DNA from: Holophagales bacterium
GTDB taxonomy: Bacteria; Acidobacteriota; Thermoanaerobaculia; Multivoradales; Multivoraceae
Direction: 5' to 3'
DNA length: 64,000 nt
NCBI GenBank assembly: GCA_009845425.1
Contig: VXZQ01000017.1
Location: 337,463 to 401,462, forward strand
A program made the translations under genes and the position numbers. This document shows, piece by piece, positions 17,504 through 33,136 of the stretch; position 1 is the first letter of the stretch; the number at the start of each line of letters is the position of its first letter. The notes beneath the pieces were generated by a model. It saw only the letters and a program-made list of their open reading frames with translations, was not told the DNA's origin and made no database searches.

Positions 17504-17989
17504 GTGTCCGGCACCTACTCGTTGCGGTTCGGCAAGGAGGACTTCAAGTTCTCCGCGGCTCACTTCACGGTGTTCGGGGAGGACGAGGCGGAGGCGCTTC
17601 ATGGGCACAACTATCGGGTCAGCGTGGAACTGAGCGGGTCCGGGGTGGACGGGCTCGAGTTCCTGGTGCCGGTCGCCGCGGCGAAGCGGGATATCCGGTC
17701 GCAATGCGCGGAGCTCGACGAGATGGTCCTGCTGCCTGCGGAGTGCCCGCATCTCGAACTCGTGCAAGGTGAGACGGTTACAGCGACGTTCGGGCAGCGG
17801 CGCTACGAGTTCCCCTCCTCGGAAGTCGTCCTGCTACCGGTGGCGAACGTGACCGTCGAGGCGCTGGCCCGGCTGTTCTGGCAACGTCTGGCGGACCGAT
17901 GGGGCTCCCTTCACGATCGCGTGGAAACACTCGAGGTCATCGTGGCTGAAACCCGGGGCCAGGGCGCCAGCTACCGGCGCGACCTGTAG
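17504..17989 (+). CDS. 6-pyruvoyl tetrahydropterin synthase-like protein
   Basis: The frame is open from 17348, but the recognisable protein starts at the GTG at 17504 (VSGTYSLRFGKEDFKFSAAHF), giving 161 residues. Zinc-binding histidines are in FSAAHF and LHGHNY, as in QueD/PTPS enzymes. No cysteine occurs at the usual nucleophile position before LHGHNY, where EDEAEA is seen. It may therefore be one of the cysteine-less PTPS variants that use a different chemistry, or a non-queuosine pterin enzyme. It follows the selenoprotein on the same strand and faces folE, which makes the shared precursor. Confidence 0.75.
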   Translation: MSGTYSLRFGKEDFKFSAAHFTVFGEDEAEALHGHNYRVSVELSGSGVDGLEFLVPVAAAKRDIRSQCAELDEMVLLPAECPHLELVQGETVTATFGQRRYEFPSSEVVLLPVANVTVEALARLFWQRLADRWGSLHDRVETLEVIVAETRGQGASYRRDL

Positions 17990-17999
17990 GAGCATCGCT

Positions 18000-18434
18000 T
18001 TGAAGACGCAGTTCGATCCCGACGACAGCCAATTGACCACCCTCCGTGGACTCGATCCCGAGGCGCCCGTCGCCGCGCTCAACTTCTTCCGGTTCAACGA
18101 CCGCGCCCGGTACGCACCTGGCGACGAGGAGTACGGAACCGAGCAAGCCGAAGTCTCCGGTCAGGAGGCCTTCCAGCGATACGCAGTCTCCGCGGGACAG
18201 GTCCTTGCCGACCTGGGAGGCCACGTAGCGTTCACCACGATGGTCGATCAAGTGATGATCGGGCCCTCCGACCCGCCCTGGCACGTCGCGGCGATCATGG
18301 TCTTCCCTTCCCGCCGGGCTTTCATCGAGATGACGATGAACCCCGAGTTCCAGGCCGCATCCCGCCACCGGAAAGCCGGACTGGCGAACCACTACCAGGT
18401 GCACCTGAACGGCGCGCCCTGGGTGGAGGAGTAG
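18000..18434 (+). CDS. DUF1330-family protein
   Basis: This 144-residue protein starts at a TTG, 10 bp after the PTPS-like stop. It has a dimeric ferredoxin-like alpha/beta-barrel pattern: PVAALNFFRFNDRARYAPG, then a helix around EAFQRYAVSAGQVL, then WHVAAIMVFPSRRAFIEMT and a C-terminal strand with HYQVHLNG. DUF1330 proteins are small soluble proteins, some implicated in stress response, with no proven reaction. The spacing suggests cotranscription with the PTPS-like gene. Confidence 0.6.
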   Translation: MKTQFDPDDSQLTTLRGLDPEAPVAALNFFRFNDRARYAPGDEEYGTEQAEVSGQEAFQRYAVSAGQVLADLGGHVAFTTMVDQVMIGPSDPPWHVAAIMVFPSRRAFIEMTMNPEFQAASRHRKAGLANHYQVHLNGAPWVEE

Positions 18435-18481
18435 TCAGCCCCGCCTCTCCGTTTCAGCCGAAGCGCCGCCGCGGACGAGTA

Positions 18482-19831
18482 TCACGGACGCCGCAGCAAC
18501 TGCGCGACGGTTTCGATGTGGGCGGTCTGCGGGAAGATGTCGAAGAAGGAGAGGGACTCGAGGTCGAAGTCGCGGGTCAGGTCGCCGAGGTCACGGGCGA
18601 GGGTGGCGGGGTCGCAGGAGACGTAGGTCAGGCGGCGGGGCGCGGCGCTGAGGAGGGCGCTGCGGACCTTTCGCGGGAGGCCGGCGCGGGGCGGATCGAC
18701 CAGGACCCGGTCGAGGCCGGGCTCCAGACCTGGACCGCCTCGCCGGCGGTCGACCCAGCTCTCGACCGCCGACCGGTCAACGCGGCAGTGGCGGAGACCG
18801 TTGCGGCGCAGGTTGTTCCGGGCGTAACGGGCGGCCACCGACTCGCCTTCCACGGCCGTGACGGACCGGTAGCGGTCGGCCAGACCGGTGGCGAAGAAGC
18901 CGACACCGGCGTAGAGCTCCACGGCAACGTCGCCCTCGAAGGGTCCGACCGCCGATAGCAGCAGCGACTCCAGGAGCCCGCCGTGGGCCTGAAAGAAGCA
19001 GCGGGCGTCGTAGCGGAGCTTTCTGCCCAGCAGCGTGATCTCGAGCTCGCCGCCCGGCAAGCCGTCGACGGGCGGCGCCGCCACGACCGGACTCCCCCGC
19101 TCCAGGCCCGCCGTCGCCAGGCTGAGGCGGCTCGGCAGCGTCCTGGAAGCAGCAGCCCGGTCGCCCAGCAGCGAAGACAATCCGCGCAGCTCGTTCTCGA
19201 GCGCCGGAGCGAGCACCGGACAGCGGTCGACGAGGACCAGGTCGCGGCTGCGACGCCGCCGGAAGCCGACGCCGACCGACTCCTCCGGCCTCGCCTCGAC
19301 ATGGACCTGCGCGCGCAGCCGATAGCCCCACGCCCTCTCGCTCACCGGCTCCTCGAAGCGACACGCGGCGAGCTGGGCCGGATCGATGCCGCCCAGCCGG
19401 CGCAACGTCTCCATGGCCGCCGCCACCTTGAGTCCCAACTGCTCCGCTTCCTCGATGTGCTGGAGCTGGCAGCCGCCGCAACGCTCGTAGAACGGACACG
19501 GCGCCTCTCGCCGTAGCGGCGCCGGTGTCTTCACCTCCTCGATCTCCGCGCGGGCGTAGCTCGGGCGGCGCTCGGTGATCCTGGCCTCGACCACGTCGCC
19601 GGGGGCGGCACGCGGCACGAAGACCGGCATGCCGCGCCACCGCGCCAGGCCGTCGCCGCCGAGCACGATCTTCTCGATCGTCAGCTCCAGGCGATTGATG
19701 CCGGCCAGCGCCGCCAGCGCTTCCAGGCGCTCCGCCGACAGCGGCCGCTTCCGTGGACTCGTCTCAGTCGTGGCCGCCGCCGGTGTGGCGCCGCCCGTGT
19801 TCCCAGGCCGGATCCCGGCGCGCGAACTCAT
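18482..19831 (-). CDS. TrmA/RumA-family RNA (uracil-5-)-methyltransferase
   Basis: The product methylates C5 of uracil in rRNA or tRNA using SAM. A TRAM-like domain comes first (LTIEKIVLGGDGLARWRGMP). An Fe-S cysteine cluster, CPFYERCGGCQ, follows (C-x5-C-x2-C). The SAM site is VAVELYAGVGFFATGLA, then LVDPPRAGLPRK and the catalytic VSCDPATLARD. The start is uncertain: the frame is open to 19969, but that part lies over the zinc-ribbon gene. I chose the ATG at 19831, about 50 residues before the TRAM domain. Which uracil it modifies cannot be told here. Confidence 0.85.
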   Translation of the reverse strand: MSSRAGIRPGNTGGATPAAATTETSPRKRPLSAERLEALAALAGINRLELTIEKIVLGGDGLARWRGMPVFVPRAAPGDVVEARITERRPSYARAEIEEVKTPAPLRREAPCPFYERCGGCQLQHIEEAEQLGLKVAAAMETLRRLGGIDPAQLAACRFEEPVSERAWGYRLRAQVHVEARPEESVGVGFRRRRSRDLVLVDRCPVLAPALENELRGLSSLLGDRAAASRTLPSRLSLATAGLERGSPVVAAPPVDGLPGGELEITLLGRKLRYDARCFFQAHGGLLESLLLSAVGPFEGDVAVELYAGVGFFATGLADRYRSVTAVEGESVAARYARNNLRRNGLRHCRVDRSAVESWVDRRRGGPGLEPGLDRVLVDPPRAGLPRKVRSALLSAAPRRLTYVSCDPATLARDLGDLTRDFDLESLSFFDIFPQTAHIETVAQLLRRP

Positions 19832-20000
19832 CGAGTTCGCTCGGCACTTCGACGAGGGTCCGGCTGAGTTCCGGATCGCAGACATCGTTCTCGCACTCGT
19901 AGACGTAGACGTTCCAGTCGTCGCGACGGCGGTAGGCGCACAGCGTCTGGTAGGTGTCGCAGTGCCCACACTTGATCGAGAGGTTGCGGATGTTGATCAC
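19764..20000 (-). CDS. Small cysteine-rich zinc-ribbon protein
   Basis: The 78-residue protein has KCGHCDTYQTLC near its start and YECENDVCD further on, a set of cysteines that could bind zinc. The central stretch RRRDDWNVYVYEC looks like beta strands. It ends with a His-rich tail. It lies between the TlpA-like gene (48 bp upstream) and the methyltransferase, overlapping the latter's likely start by 68 bp. No named family is recognised, but the cysteine spacing argues that it is a real protein rather than a shadow. Confidence 0.6.
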   Translation of the reverse strand: MINIRNLSIKCGHCDTYQTLCAYRRRDDWNVYVYECENDVCDPELSRTLVEVPSELDEFARRDPAWEHGRRHTGGGHD

Positions 20001-20048
20001 GACGACATCGCCCTCCCGGTTCGCGGGAACCGCTGCCTGTCCCGGGCC

Positions 20049-20600
20049 TCAGCCGGACGTGACGGCGAGCGCCTCCTCGATCGCGTTGCGGATCACGGTG
20101 GCCCCGGTGATGCCGATCGAGATGTAGGAAACGTCGCCCCGAGGGTCCAGCACGACGAGCGTCGGCAAGGCGTAGAGCTCCGCCGCCCCCATCACCTCCT
20201 CCTCGGGGTCGAGCAGCACCGGGTAGCTGAACGGTGTCTTCTCGACGTATCCGCGGACTGTCTCCGGATCCTCTCCGGAATTCAAGGCCAGGAACGACAC
20301 TCCCCGGCCGACGTACTCCTCGCGCAGCTTCTCGAGGATCTCCGCCTGGTAGACGCAGGGCTTGCACCACGTCGCCCACATGTCGACCACGACGACATCG
20401 CCCCGCAGGTCCGGCGGACCCAGCCGCGACCCGTCCAGCGTGTCCAACCGGAAGCTGGTCAGGACGGGGTCGAGCTCCGCGATCTCCGGCGGCTCGGCGC
20501 CCGCAAGGATGCTCGACACCAGGAAGCCGAAAACCGCCACCAGGACCGCTCCGGCTACACCCAGACCGATCAGCAGACCGATCGCCAAACGCCTTGTCAT
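20049..20600 (-). CDS. TlpA/ResA-like membrane-anchored thioredoxin
   Basis: This 183-residue protein starts with a hydrophobic anchor (about residues 6-33), so the rest faces the periplasm. The redox motif WATWCKPC matches the TlpA/ResA family, which reduces disulfides in c-type cytochrome maturation or other exported proteins. The cis-proline is in ALPTLVVLDPRG. An insert before the cis-proline region (SGEDPETVRGYVEKTPF) is normal for the subfamily. No cytochrome genes lie nearby, so the target is unknown. Confidence 0.85.
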   Translation of the reverse strand: MTRRLAIGLLIGLGVAGAVLVAVFGFLVSSILAGAEPPEIAELDPVLTSFRLDTLDGSRLGPPDLRGDVVVVDMWATWCKPCVYQAEILEKLREEYVGRGVSFLALNSGEDPETVRGYVEKTPFSYPVLLDPEEEVMGAAELYALPTLVVLDPRGDVSYISIGITGATVIRNAIEEALAVTSG

Positions 20601-20632
20601 GCCGGCAGACTAACAGTGGAGGTGCGCGTCGC

Positions 20633-20759
20633 ACCGAGAGCGGTCAGGCGCCCGTCCAGCAAGGCGCGACGAGGGAGCAAATAGAGAGCCGTATTGCGAA
20701 GCAATCGAAGCTGGTCACGCCGACCGAGGAGCAACGACGCTGGGCATGGCCGCTCTCGG

Positions 20760-20760
<1 letters not shown>
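20633..20760. repeat. MITE-like element with terminal inverted repeats
   Basis: ACCGAGAGCGG at 20633-20643 and CCGCTCTCGGT at 20750-20760 are perfect inverted repeats bounding a 128-bp non-coding segment. The last base touches the nrdJ stop codon. The similarity of the two ends continues inward for a few bases. No target duplication was seen. Confidence 0.5.
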
Positions 20761-23639
<2,879 letters not shown>

Positions 23640-23895
23640 CTGCTACCTCCCTGGTCAGCACGGGTCCCGACGTGGTCCCGTGGGCTTTCGCGGTGAATGT
23701 CGAACTGTAGCCCAGAACGGCCCTCCGGCGCAAGCAGAATCGCCGCGAAAACCACTTCATGTAGCCCCATGTGCTCCACACGCCCACTAGATATGGACAT
23801 TCATCGTTCCATAGCGTTTTCTCTATGAATGTGGAGCTCCTTCGGAGAGCGGCGGTAGATCCTGCGGATACGAGGCGGCGATAAGCTCCTCTGCC
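23640..23895. promoter_or_regulatory. Divergent intergenic region of nrdJ and methylmalonyl-CoA mutase
   Basis: This 256-bp stretch must hold promoters for both genes. A 16-bp site at 23784-23799, reading TGTCCATATCTAGTGG on the minus strand, partly matches the NrdR box consensus. Further right, ACATTCAT and ATGAATGT form a spaced inverted repeat. No cobalamin riboswitch features were recognised. Confidence 0.35.
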
Positions 23896-25464
<1,569 letters not shown>

Positions 25465-25468
25465 GCCG

Positions 25469-25741
25469 GTGAAGTCGGCCTACGAGAGGGCGCTCGAGAA
25501 GCTCGAGAGCCGGGGCATCGCGGCGCCCCGGCAGGACGCCCTCGACGAAGACCAGCGGCAGCGGATCGAGGACGCCCGCAGCCGCCACCAGGCGAAGGTG
25601 GCCGAGCTCGAGATCCTCCACCGCAAGAACCTCGCCGCGGACCCGGCCAGGCGGCTCGAAGAGGAAGAGAACTACCGGACCGAGTTGCGGCGTCTCGGCG
25701 AGCGCCTGGAGAGCGACATCGAGCGCATCCGTCGCGGCTGA
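25469..25741 (+). CDS. Small coiled-coil protein
   Basis: The 90-residue product from the GTG at 25469 (VKSAYERALEKLESRGIAAPR) is charged and almost wholly helical, likely a coiled coil: DEDQRQRIEDARSRHQAKVAEL, then EEEENYRTELRRLGERLESDIERIRRG. It starts 4 bp after the mutase stop and is probably cotranscribed. I do not recognise a family. The frame is open upstream to 25295, but that part is a shadow of the mutase gene. Downstream it converges on carB with 7 bp between. Confidence 0.6.
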   Translation: MKSAYERALEKLESRGIAAPRQDALDEDQRQRIEDARSRHQAKVAELEILHRKNLAADPARRLEEEENYRTELRRLGERLESDIERIRRG

Positions 25742-25748
25742 AGCCGGG

Positions 25749-29012
<3,264 letters not shown>

Positions 29013-29387
29013 GAGCGCGCGGAGTGTATAAGCAACCCGGCACGTTCCCGGGTCGCTCCGCCAGCGGAAAAACGCCGCGCGGAAGAAACACTTTGACGCC
29101 GAGTCGCGTATACTTCTTGCAGAGGCGGCACCGACCCACAGGCAAGAGTCGAATCGACTTCGCGCCCTGGCTCCTGTGTCGTCACCCACCGGGTCGCGAC
29201 TGGACGCGTCCGCTGCCAGAGGAACTGCGGCCCACCCCCGGACACAGTCCGGACCTGCCTTAAACCCTCAACTTCCGCTCAGCGGCCATCGGCCGGCTGA
29301 GGCGCGATTCAAACCCGGGAGGGGTTGCTCCATAGCAACCCCTCCTTCCACATCAGGCGGCCTTGGCGCGGACCTGTTACGAGTGTC
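29013..29387. other. Intergenic stretch between carB and the Lol-type gene
   Basis: No gene is supported here. It holds the carB promoter region and at least two inverted repeats: a pair of GC arms near 29278-29302 (CTCAGC and GCTGAG) and the strong hairpin listed separately. Nothing matched a tRNA. Confidence 0.5.
29318..29345 (-). terminator. Strong hairpin, likely terminator of the Lol-type gene
   Basis: GGAGGGGTTGCT and AGCAACCCCTCC form a perfect 12-bp stem around a 4-nt loop, 43 bp after the stop of the Lol-type gene. On the minus strand CGGGTTTG follows, so there is only a weak U-tract; an intrinsic terminator is likely but not certain. Confidence 0.5.
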
Positions 29388-30632
29388 CTACTCCCAGTGG
29401 AGAGCCCGCGCCGGCTCGAGGGACGATGCCAGCCGCGCGGGCCACCAGCACGCGAGGCTGACGACGAGAAGGCTGAAGCCGGCCACCGCCAGCAGGTCCA
29501 GGGGCCGCACGTCGAACGGGACGCTGCTGATGAAGTAGATCTCGGCCACGCCGGGATCGAACCGCACCAGTTCGTAGCGGGTGATGATCGCGCTCACCAG
29601 CGAGCCGAGCAGCAGACCGAGGCCGGTGCCCGCGGCGCCGAGACTCAACCCGCAGACCAGGAACACCCGGCGCAGCCGCCGGGGGCCCAGCCCCAGCGCC
29701 CCGAGCACCGCGGTGTCCCTGCCCCGCTCGCGCACCATGACGACCAGGGCAGCGGCGATGTTGAACGTCGACACCAGCACGATCAGGCCCAGTACCAGGA
29801 ACAGACCCCATTTCTGCAGCCGAAGCGCGGCGAAGATGTCCCGGTTGCCCCGTCGCCAGTCGGTGACGAGCGCATCGCCGCCCACCAGCTCCTCGATGCT
29901 CCGGTGCACCGCCGACGGGTCGGCGCCCTGTGACGTCGCCACCTCGAGGACCACCCCGACCGCGCCAAGGGTCTCGACCGCGTCCCGGTGGAGGACGGCG
30001 TAGCTCCGGTCGTACTCGGAGAACCCGGTCTCGAAGGCGCCGGCCACCCGGAACGTGCGATAGGCGAGGCGCGGCTGACCCGAGGGTGAACCGACGATCG
30101 CCGTCAGCCGCAACAGCTCCCCGTCCGCCGCGGCGAGCGTCCGCTGGAGCTGCCGGCCGAGGACAACCGCGTCGAAGCCGTCGGCGTTCCGTCCGAGTTC
30201 CTCTTCGCCGGCGCCGAACGAAGACGCCCCGGGCAGGATGCCCCGGAACCAGACATCCACGCCGGCCGGATTCGCCCCGCTCAGAAGCTGGCCCTGGCCG
30301 GCCAGCGTGACGCCGACCCGCTCCACGCCGGGCAGCCGCCGCAGTCGGGCGGCCATCTCGTCGGCCGAAGCGAGATCTCCCGCGGCCTCGCCCAGAGGCG
30401 TGACGACCAAAGGCCCGGTCTGAAGCAGCCGGTTCTCGACCGAACTCGTGTAGCCGCTCATCAGCGCCATCGAGACGACCATGGCCGCCACGCCCAGACC
30501 GGTCGACCCAAGGGCCGATCTCGCGGTCCCGGTCAAGAGCCGGCTTCGTCCCCCGAGCAGGTAGCGCACGGCGATCCACCAGACCACCCGGCGGCCCCGC
30601 GCAGACGCACCCGGCTCGCGGGCGTCACCCAC
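29388..30632 (-). CDS. LolC/LolE-like ABC transporter permease
   Basis: This 414-residue membrane protein has one hydrophobic segment near residue 45 (GSTGLGVAAMVVSMALMSGY), a large periplasmic MacB-like domain and three C-terminal helices (LFLVLGLIVLVSTFNIAAAL, LSLGAAGTGLGLLLGSL, PLDLLAVAGFSLLVVSLACW). That is the FtsX/LolE topology. LolCDE releases lipoproteins from the inner membrane for transfer to LolA. The ATPase LolD is not in this window. The start overlaps the carA stop by 8 bp, so it is in the carA transcript. MacB-type export of another substrate is an alternative. Confidence 0.8.
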   Translation of the reverse strand: MGDAREPGASARGRRVVWWIAVRYLLGGRSRLLTGTARSALGSTGLGVAAMVVSMALMSGYTSSVENRLLQTGPLVVTPLGEAAGDLASADEMAARLRRLPGVERVGVTLAGQGQLLSGANPAGVDVWFRGILPGASSFGAGEEELGRNADGFDAVVLGRQLQRTLAAADGELLRLTAIVGSPSGQPRLAYRTFRVAGAFETGFSEYDRSYAVLHRDAVETLGAVGVVLEVATSQGADPSAVHRSIEELVGGDALVTDWRRGNRDIFAALRLQKWGLFLVLGLIVLVSTFNIAAALVVMVRERGRDTAVLGALGLGPRRLRRVFLVCGLSLGAAGTGLGLLLGSLVSAIITRYELVRFDPGVAEIYFISSVPFDVRPLDLLAVAGFSLLVVSLACWWPARLASSLEPARALHWE

Positions 30633-31695
30633 AGACGTCGAGGAACTCCCCGAACAGTCGCGCGGCGTCGTGCGGCCCCGGCGCCGCCTCCGGGTGGTAC
30701 TGGACCGAGAAGATCGGCCGGCCGGTCGCCTTGAAGGCTTCTACCGTTCCGTCGTTCAGATTGATCGCCGCCACCTGGCAGTCGTCGGGAAGGCTGTCTC
30801 CCGCGAGAGCGAAGCCGTGGTTCTGGCTCGTGATGGAAACCTCGCCGGTCTCCTCGTCGCGAACCGGCTGGTTGCCGCCGTGGTGCCCGAACTTCAGCTT
30901 GAAGGTCCTGCCGCCGAGAGCCAAACCCAGGAGCTGGTGGCCGAGACAGATGCCGAACAGCGGCACCCTGGACTCGATGAGTTCCCGCACTTCGCCGATG
31001 ATCTCGTGGAGCGGTTCCGGGTCCCCCGGCCCGTTCGAAAGCACCACGCCGTCGACGTCCAACGCGAGACACTCGCCGGCCGGCGTGCGCGCCGGCAGGA
31101 CGACGACCCGGGCGCCCTGCCGGACCAGAGAGCGAAGGATGTTCCGCTTGACGCCGAAGTCGTAGACCGCCAGGCGAACCTTCTCCTCACCCTCCGGCTC
31201 TAGCTCGTACGGAGCCTCGCAGGTCACCTCGTCGACGAGGGCCCGCCCCTCCATCGTCGGCTGCTGACGCACTTCCTCGACCAGCTCGTCGTCCGGCCGG
31301 TCGCAACTCGTGATCAAGCCCCGCATGGCGCCGTGGTCGCGCAGCCGCCGCACCGCGGCCCGCGTGTCGATGCCCGCGAGCGCCGGCACACCCGCAGCAT
31401 TCAGGTACGCGCCCAGTTCGCCGTCGCCCAGTCCCGAGCGTCGCGCGGTGAACTCGCGGACCACGAACCCCTCGACCCAGACCCGGTGCGACTCTTCCGC
31501 TCCGTCGTATGTCCCGTAGTTGCCGATGTGGGGCTGGGTCATGATCACGATCTGGCCCCGGTAGGAGGGGTCGGTCAGAATCTCCTGGTAGCCCGTCATC
31601 GAGGTGTTGAAGACGACCTCCGCGAAGCGGCTGCCCTCGACCAGGGTCTCGCCGCGGAAGACGGAGCCGTCCTCGAGAATCAGACGACCCGTCAC
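30625..31695 (-). CDS. carA: Carbamoyl-phosphate synthase small subunit
   Basis: The GTG at 31695 (VTGRLILEDGSVFRGE) gives 356 residues. The C-terminal half is a class I glutamine amidotransferase: GVVLSNGPGDPE, FGICLGHQLLGLALGG with the catalytic Cys, and the His-Glu pair in FSVQYHPEAAPGP. It supplies ammonia to CarB. The start overlaps the methylmalonyl-CoA epimerase stop by 4 bp, and the stop overlaps the Lol-type gene by 8 bp. The frame extends upstream to 31860 but only as a shadow. Confidence 0.95.
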   Translation of the reverse strand: MTGRLILEDGSVFRGETLVEGSRFAEVVFNTSMTGYQEILTDPSYRGQIVIMTQPHIGNYGTYDGAEESHRVWVEGFVVREFTARRSGLGDGELGAYLNAAGVPALAGIDTRAAVRRLRDHGAMRGLITSCDRPDDELVEEVRQQPTMEGRALVDEVTCEAPYELEPEGEEKVRLAVYDFGVKRNILRSLVRQGARVVVLPARTPAGECLALDVDGVVLSNGPGDPEPLHEIIGEVRELIESRVPLFGICLGHQLLGLALGGRTFKLKFGHHGGNQPVRDEETGEVSITSQNHGFALAGDSLPDDCQVAAINLNDGTVEAFKATGRPIFSVQYHPEAAPGPHDAARLFGEFLDVCG

Positions 31696-32093
31696 GGCGC
31701 CGGCTCTGACAGTTCCAGCAGCACCCCGCCGGCGCTCTTCGGGTGGACGAACTGAACCGTGGCGCCCTCGGCGCCGGGGCCGGGCCGCTCGCGCAGGAGA
31801 GACAGTCCGTCCTCGCGCAGCTTCCCGTCGTCCTCGTGAACGTCGTCGCTCCGCATGCACAGGTGGTGTATGCCCGGGCCGCGCCGCTCGAGGAAGCGGC
31901 CCACCGGGGAATCGCTCGAGAGCGGCTCGAGGAGTTCGATCCGTGTGCCGCCGCAGGGAATCATCGCCACCCGCACCCCTTCGTGCTCGACCACCTCGAT
32001 CGCCGTGATCTCGAGACCCAGCTTCTCGTAGAACGTCCTCGCCTCTTCGATCGAAGAGACGGCGATCGCGACATGGTCCAGACCCGTGATCAT
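31692..32093 (-). CDS. mce: Methylmalonyl-CoA epimerase
   Basis: This 133-residue glyoxalase-fold protein starts at the ATG at 32093 (MITGLDHVAIAVSSIEEART). The metal ligands are in LDHVAIAV, GTRIELLEPL and GIHHLCMRSDD, with the last glutamate in GGVLLELSEP. It converts (S)- to (R)-methylmalonyl-CoA, which the mutase then isomerises. It lies right after meaB, a mutase chaperone, 2 bp away. Together with the mutase subunit at 23896 it forms the propionate-to-succinate branch. Confidence 0.92.
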   Translation of the reverse strand: MITGLDHVAIAVSSIEEARTFYEKLGLEITAIEVVEHEGVRVAMIPCGGTRIELLEPLSSDSPVGRFLERRGPGIHHLCMRSDDVHEDDGKLREDGLSLLRERPGPGAEGATVQFVHPKSAGGVLLELSEPAP

Positions 32094-32095
32094 TG

Positions 32096-33136
32096 CTATG
32101 CGCCTCGCTGCTGCCGGAATCCGCCGACGAACTCGCCGACCAGCCGGTCCGCCAGATCGTAGGGATCGCCGGCCGGCCCGGATTCCCGCGGCGCCCGATT
32201 CTGCTGCGAATCGTCCTCTCCGTCCAGAGCCTTCGAGCCGCTGGCCGCCAGTAGATCCCGCCCGAATCGCTCGTCGTCGATCGAACCCATGGCGAGCCGC
32301 AGAACCGCGGTGCGGTACAGGTCCAGCACCCGGCGCCGCAGGCGCGCCGACCGCCGGGCGCCGATTTCGCCTTCCGCCCTCAGCCGTTCGAAACACGCAG
32401 CCACCGTATCCAGGACCTCCGCCGCGCCGTCGCCCGTTCGTGCCACGGTCGGCAGGACCGCCGGCGGTTCGCTAACGGCTCCCTCCGCCAGGTGCAGCAT
32501 CTCCACGATCGACCGGCGAGCGGCGCCCGCGCCCGGCAGGTCGCTCTTGTTGACGACGAAGACGTCGGCGATCTCCATCGTCCCGCTCTTGATGGCCTGA
32601 ACGCCGTCGCCCAGGCCGGGCGCGGTGACCAGAACGACCAGGTCCGAGCTCCGGCGAATCGCGGTCTGCGCCTGGCCCGTGCCCACGGTTTCCACCAGGA
32701 TCCAGGGAAATCCGGCGGCATCGAGCAGATCGGTCGCCGCGGCGGCGGCCTGCGCCAGCCCGCCGCCAGCGCCGCGTGAAGCCATCGACCGGATGAAGAC
32801 GCCCGGATCGGTTTCCAGGTCGGACATTCGCACGCGGTCGCCGAGCACGGCGCCGCCGGTCAGCGGGCTGGTCGGATCGAACGCGAGCACCGCCACCGGC
32901 TCTCCCCGTTGCCGGAGCTCCCGGGCCAGAGCGGCCGTCAAGGTGCTCTTGCCGACCCCGGGCGGTCCGGTCAGGCCGATCGTCATCGCGCGACCAGCAC
33001 GCCGGTAGGCCGCCTTCGCGAGCGCCTGCGTTGCGCCGCCGCTCTCGATGGCGGTCAGGGCCCGGCCCAGGCGCCGGGTCTCGCGCCAGGGCTCCGGATC
33101 GTCCAGCCAGGCTTCGGCAGCCCGGTCGACGCTCAC
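32096..33136 (-). CDS. meaB: MeaB/ArgK-family GTPase, chaperone of methylmalonyl-CoA mutase
   Basis: From the GTG at 33136 the product is 346 residues. Walker A is GLTGPPGVGKSTLT; switch motifs include DPTSPLTGGAVLGDRVRM, ILVETVGTGQAQTAI and the base-recognition VVNKSDLPG. MeaB protects the B12 mutase and gates cofactor loading by GTP hydrolysis. The C-terminal 60 residues are more variable, with an insert rich in charged residues. It is coupled to the upstream SpoIID gene by a 4-bp overlap and to the epimerase by a 2-bp gap. Confidence 0.93.
   Translation of the reverse strand: MSVDRAAEAWLDDPEPWRETRRLGRALTAIESGGATQALAKAAYRRAGRAMTIGLTGPPGVGKSTLTAALARELRQRGEPVAVLAFDPTSPLTGGAVLGDRVRMSDLETDPGVFIRSMASRGAGGGLAQAAAAATDLLDAAGFPWILVETVGTGQAQTAIRRSSDLVVLVTAPGLGDGVQAIKSGTMEIADVFVVNKSDLPGAGAARRSIVEMLHLAEGAVSEPPAVLPTVARTGDGAAEVLDTVAACFERLRAEGEIGARRSARLRRRVLDLYRTAVLRLAMGSIDDERFGRDLLAASGSKALDGEDDSQQNRAPRESGPAGDPYDLADRLVGEFVGGFRQQRGA

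Noticed and set aside
23640..23895. Cobalamin riboswitch before nrdJ
   Set aside because: The conserved B12-box and junction were not found.
29290..29360. Possible tRNA
   Set aside because: A GGGTTTGAATC stretch resembles a T arm, but no acceptor, D or anticodon stems could be paired; the region is a simple hairpin.
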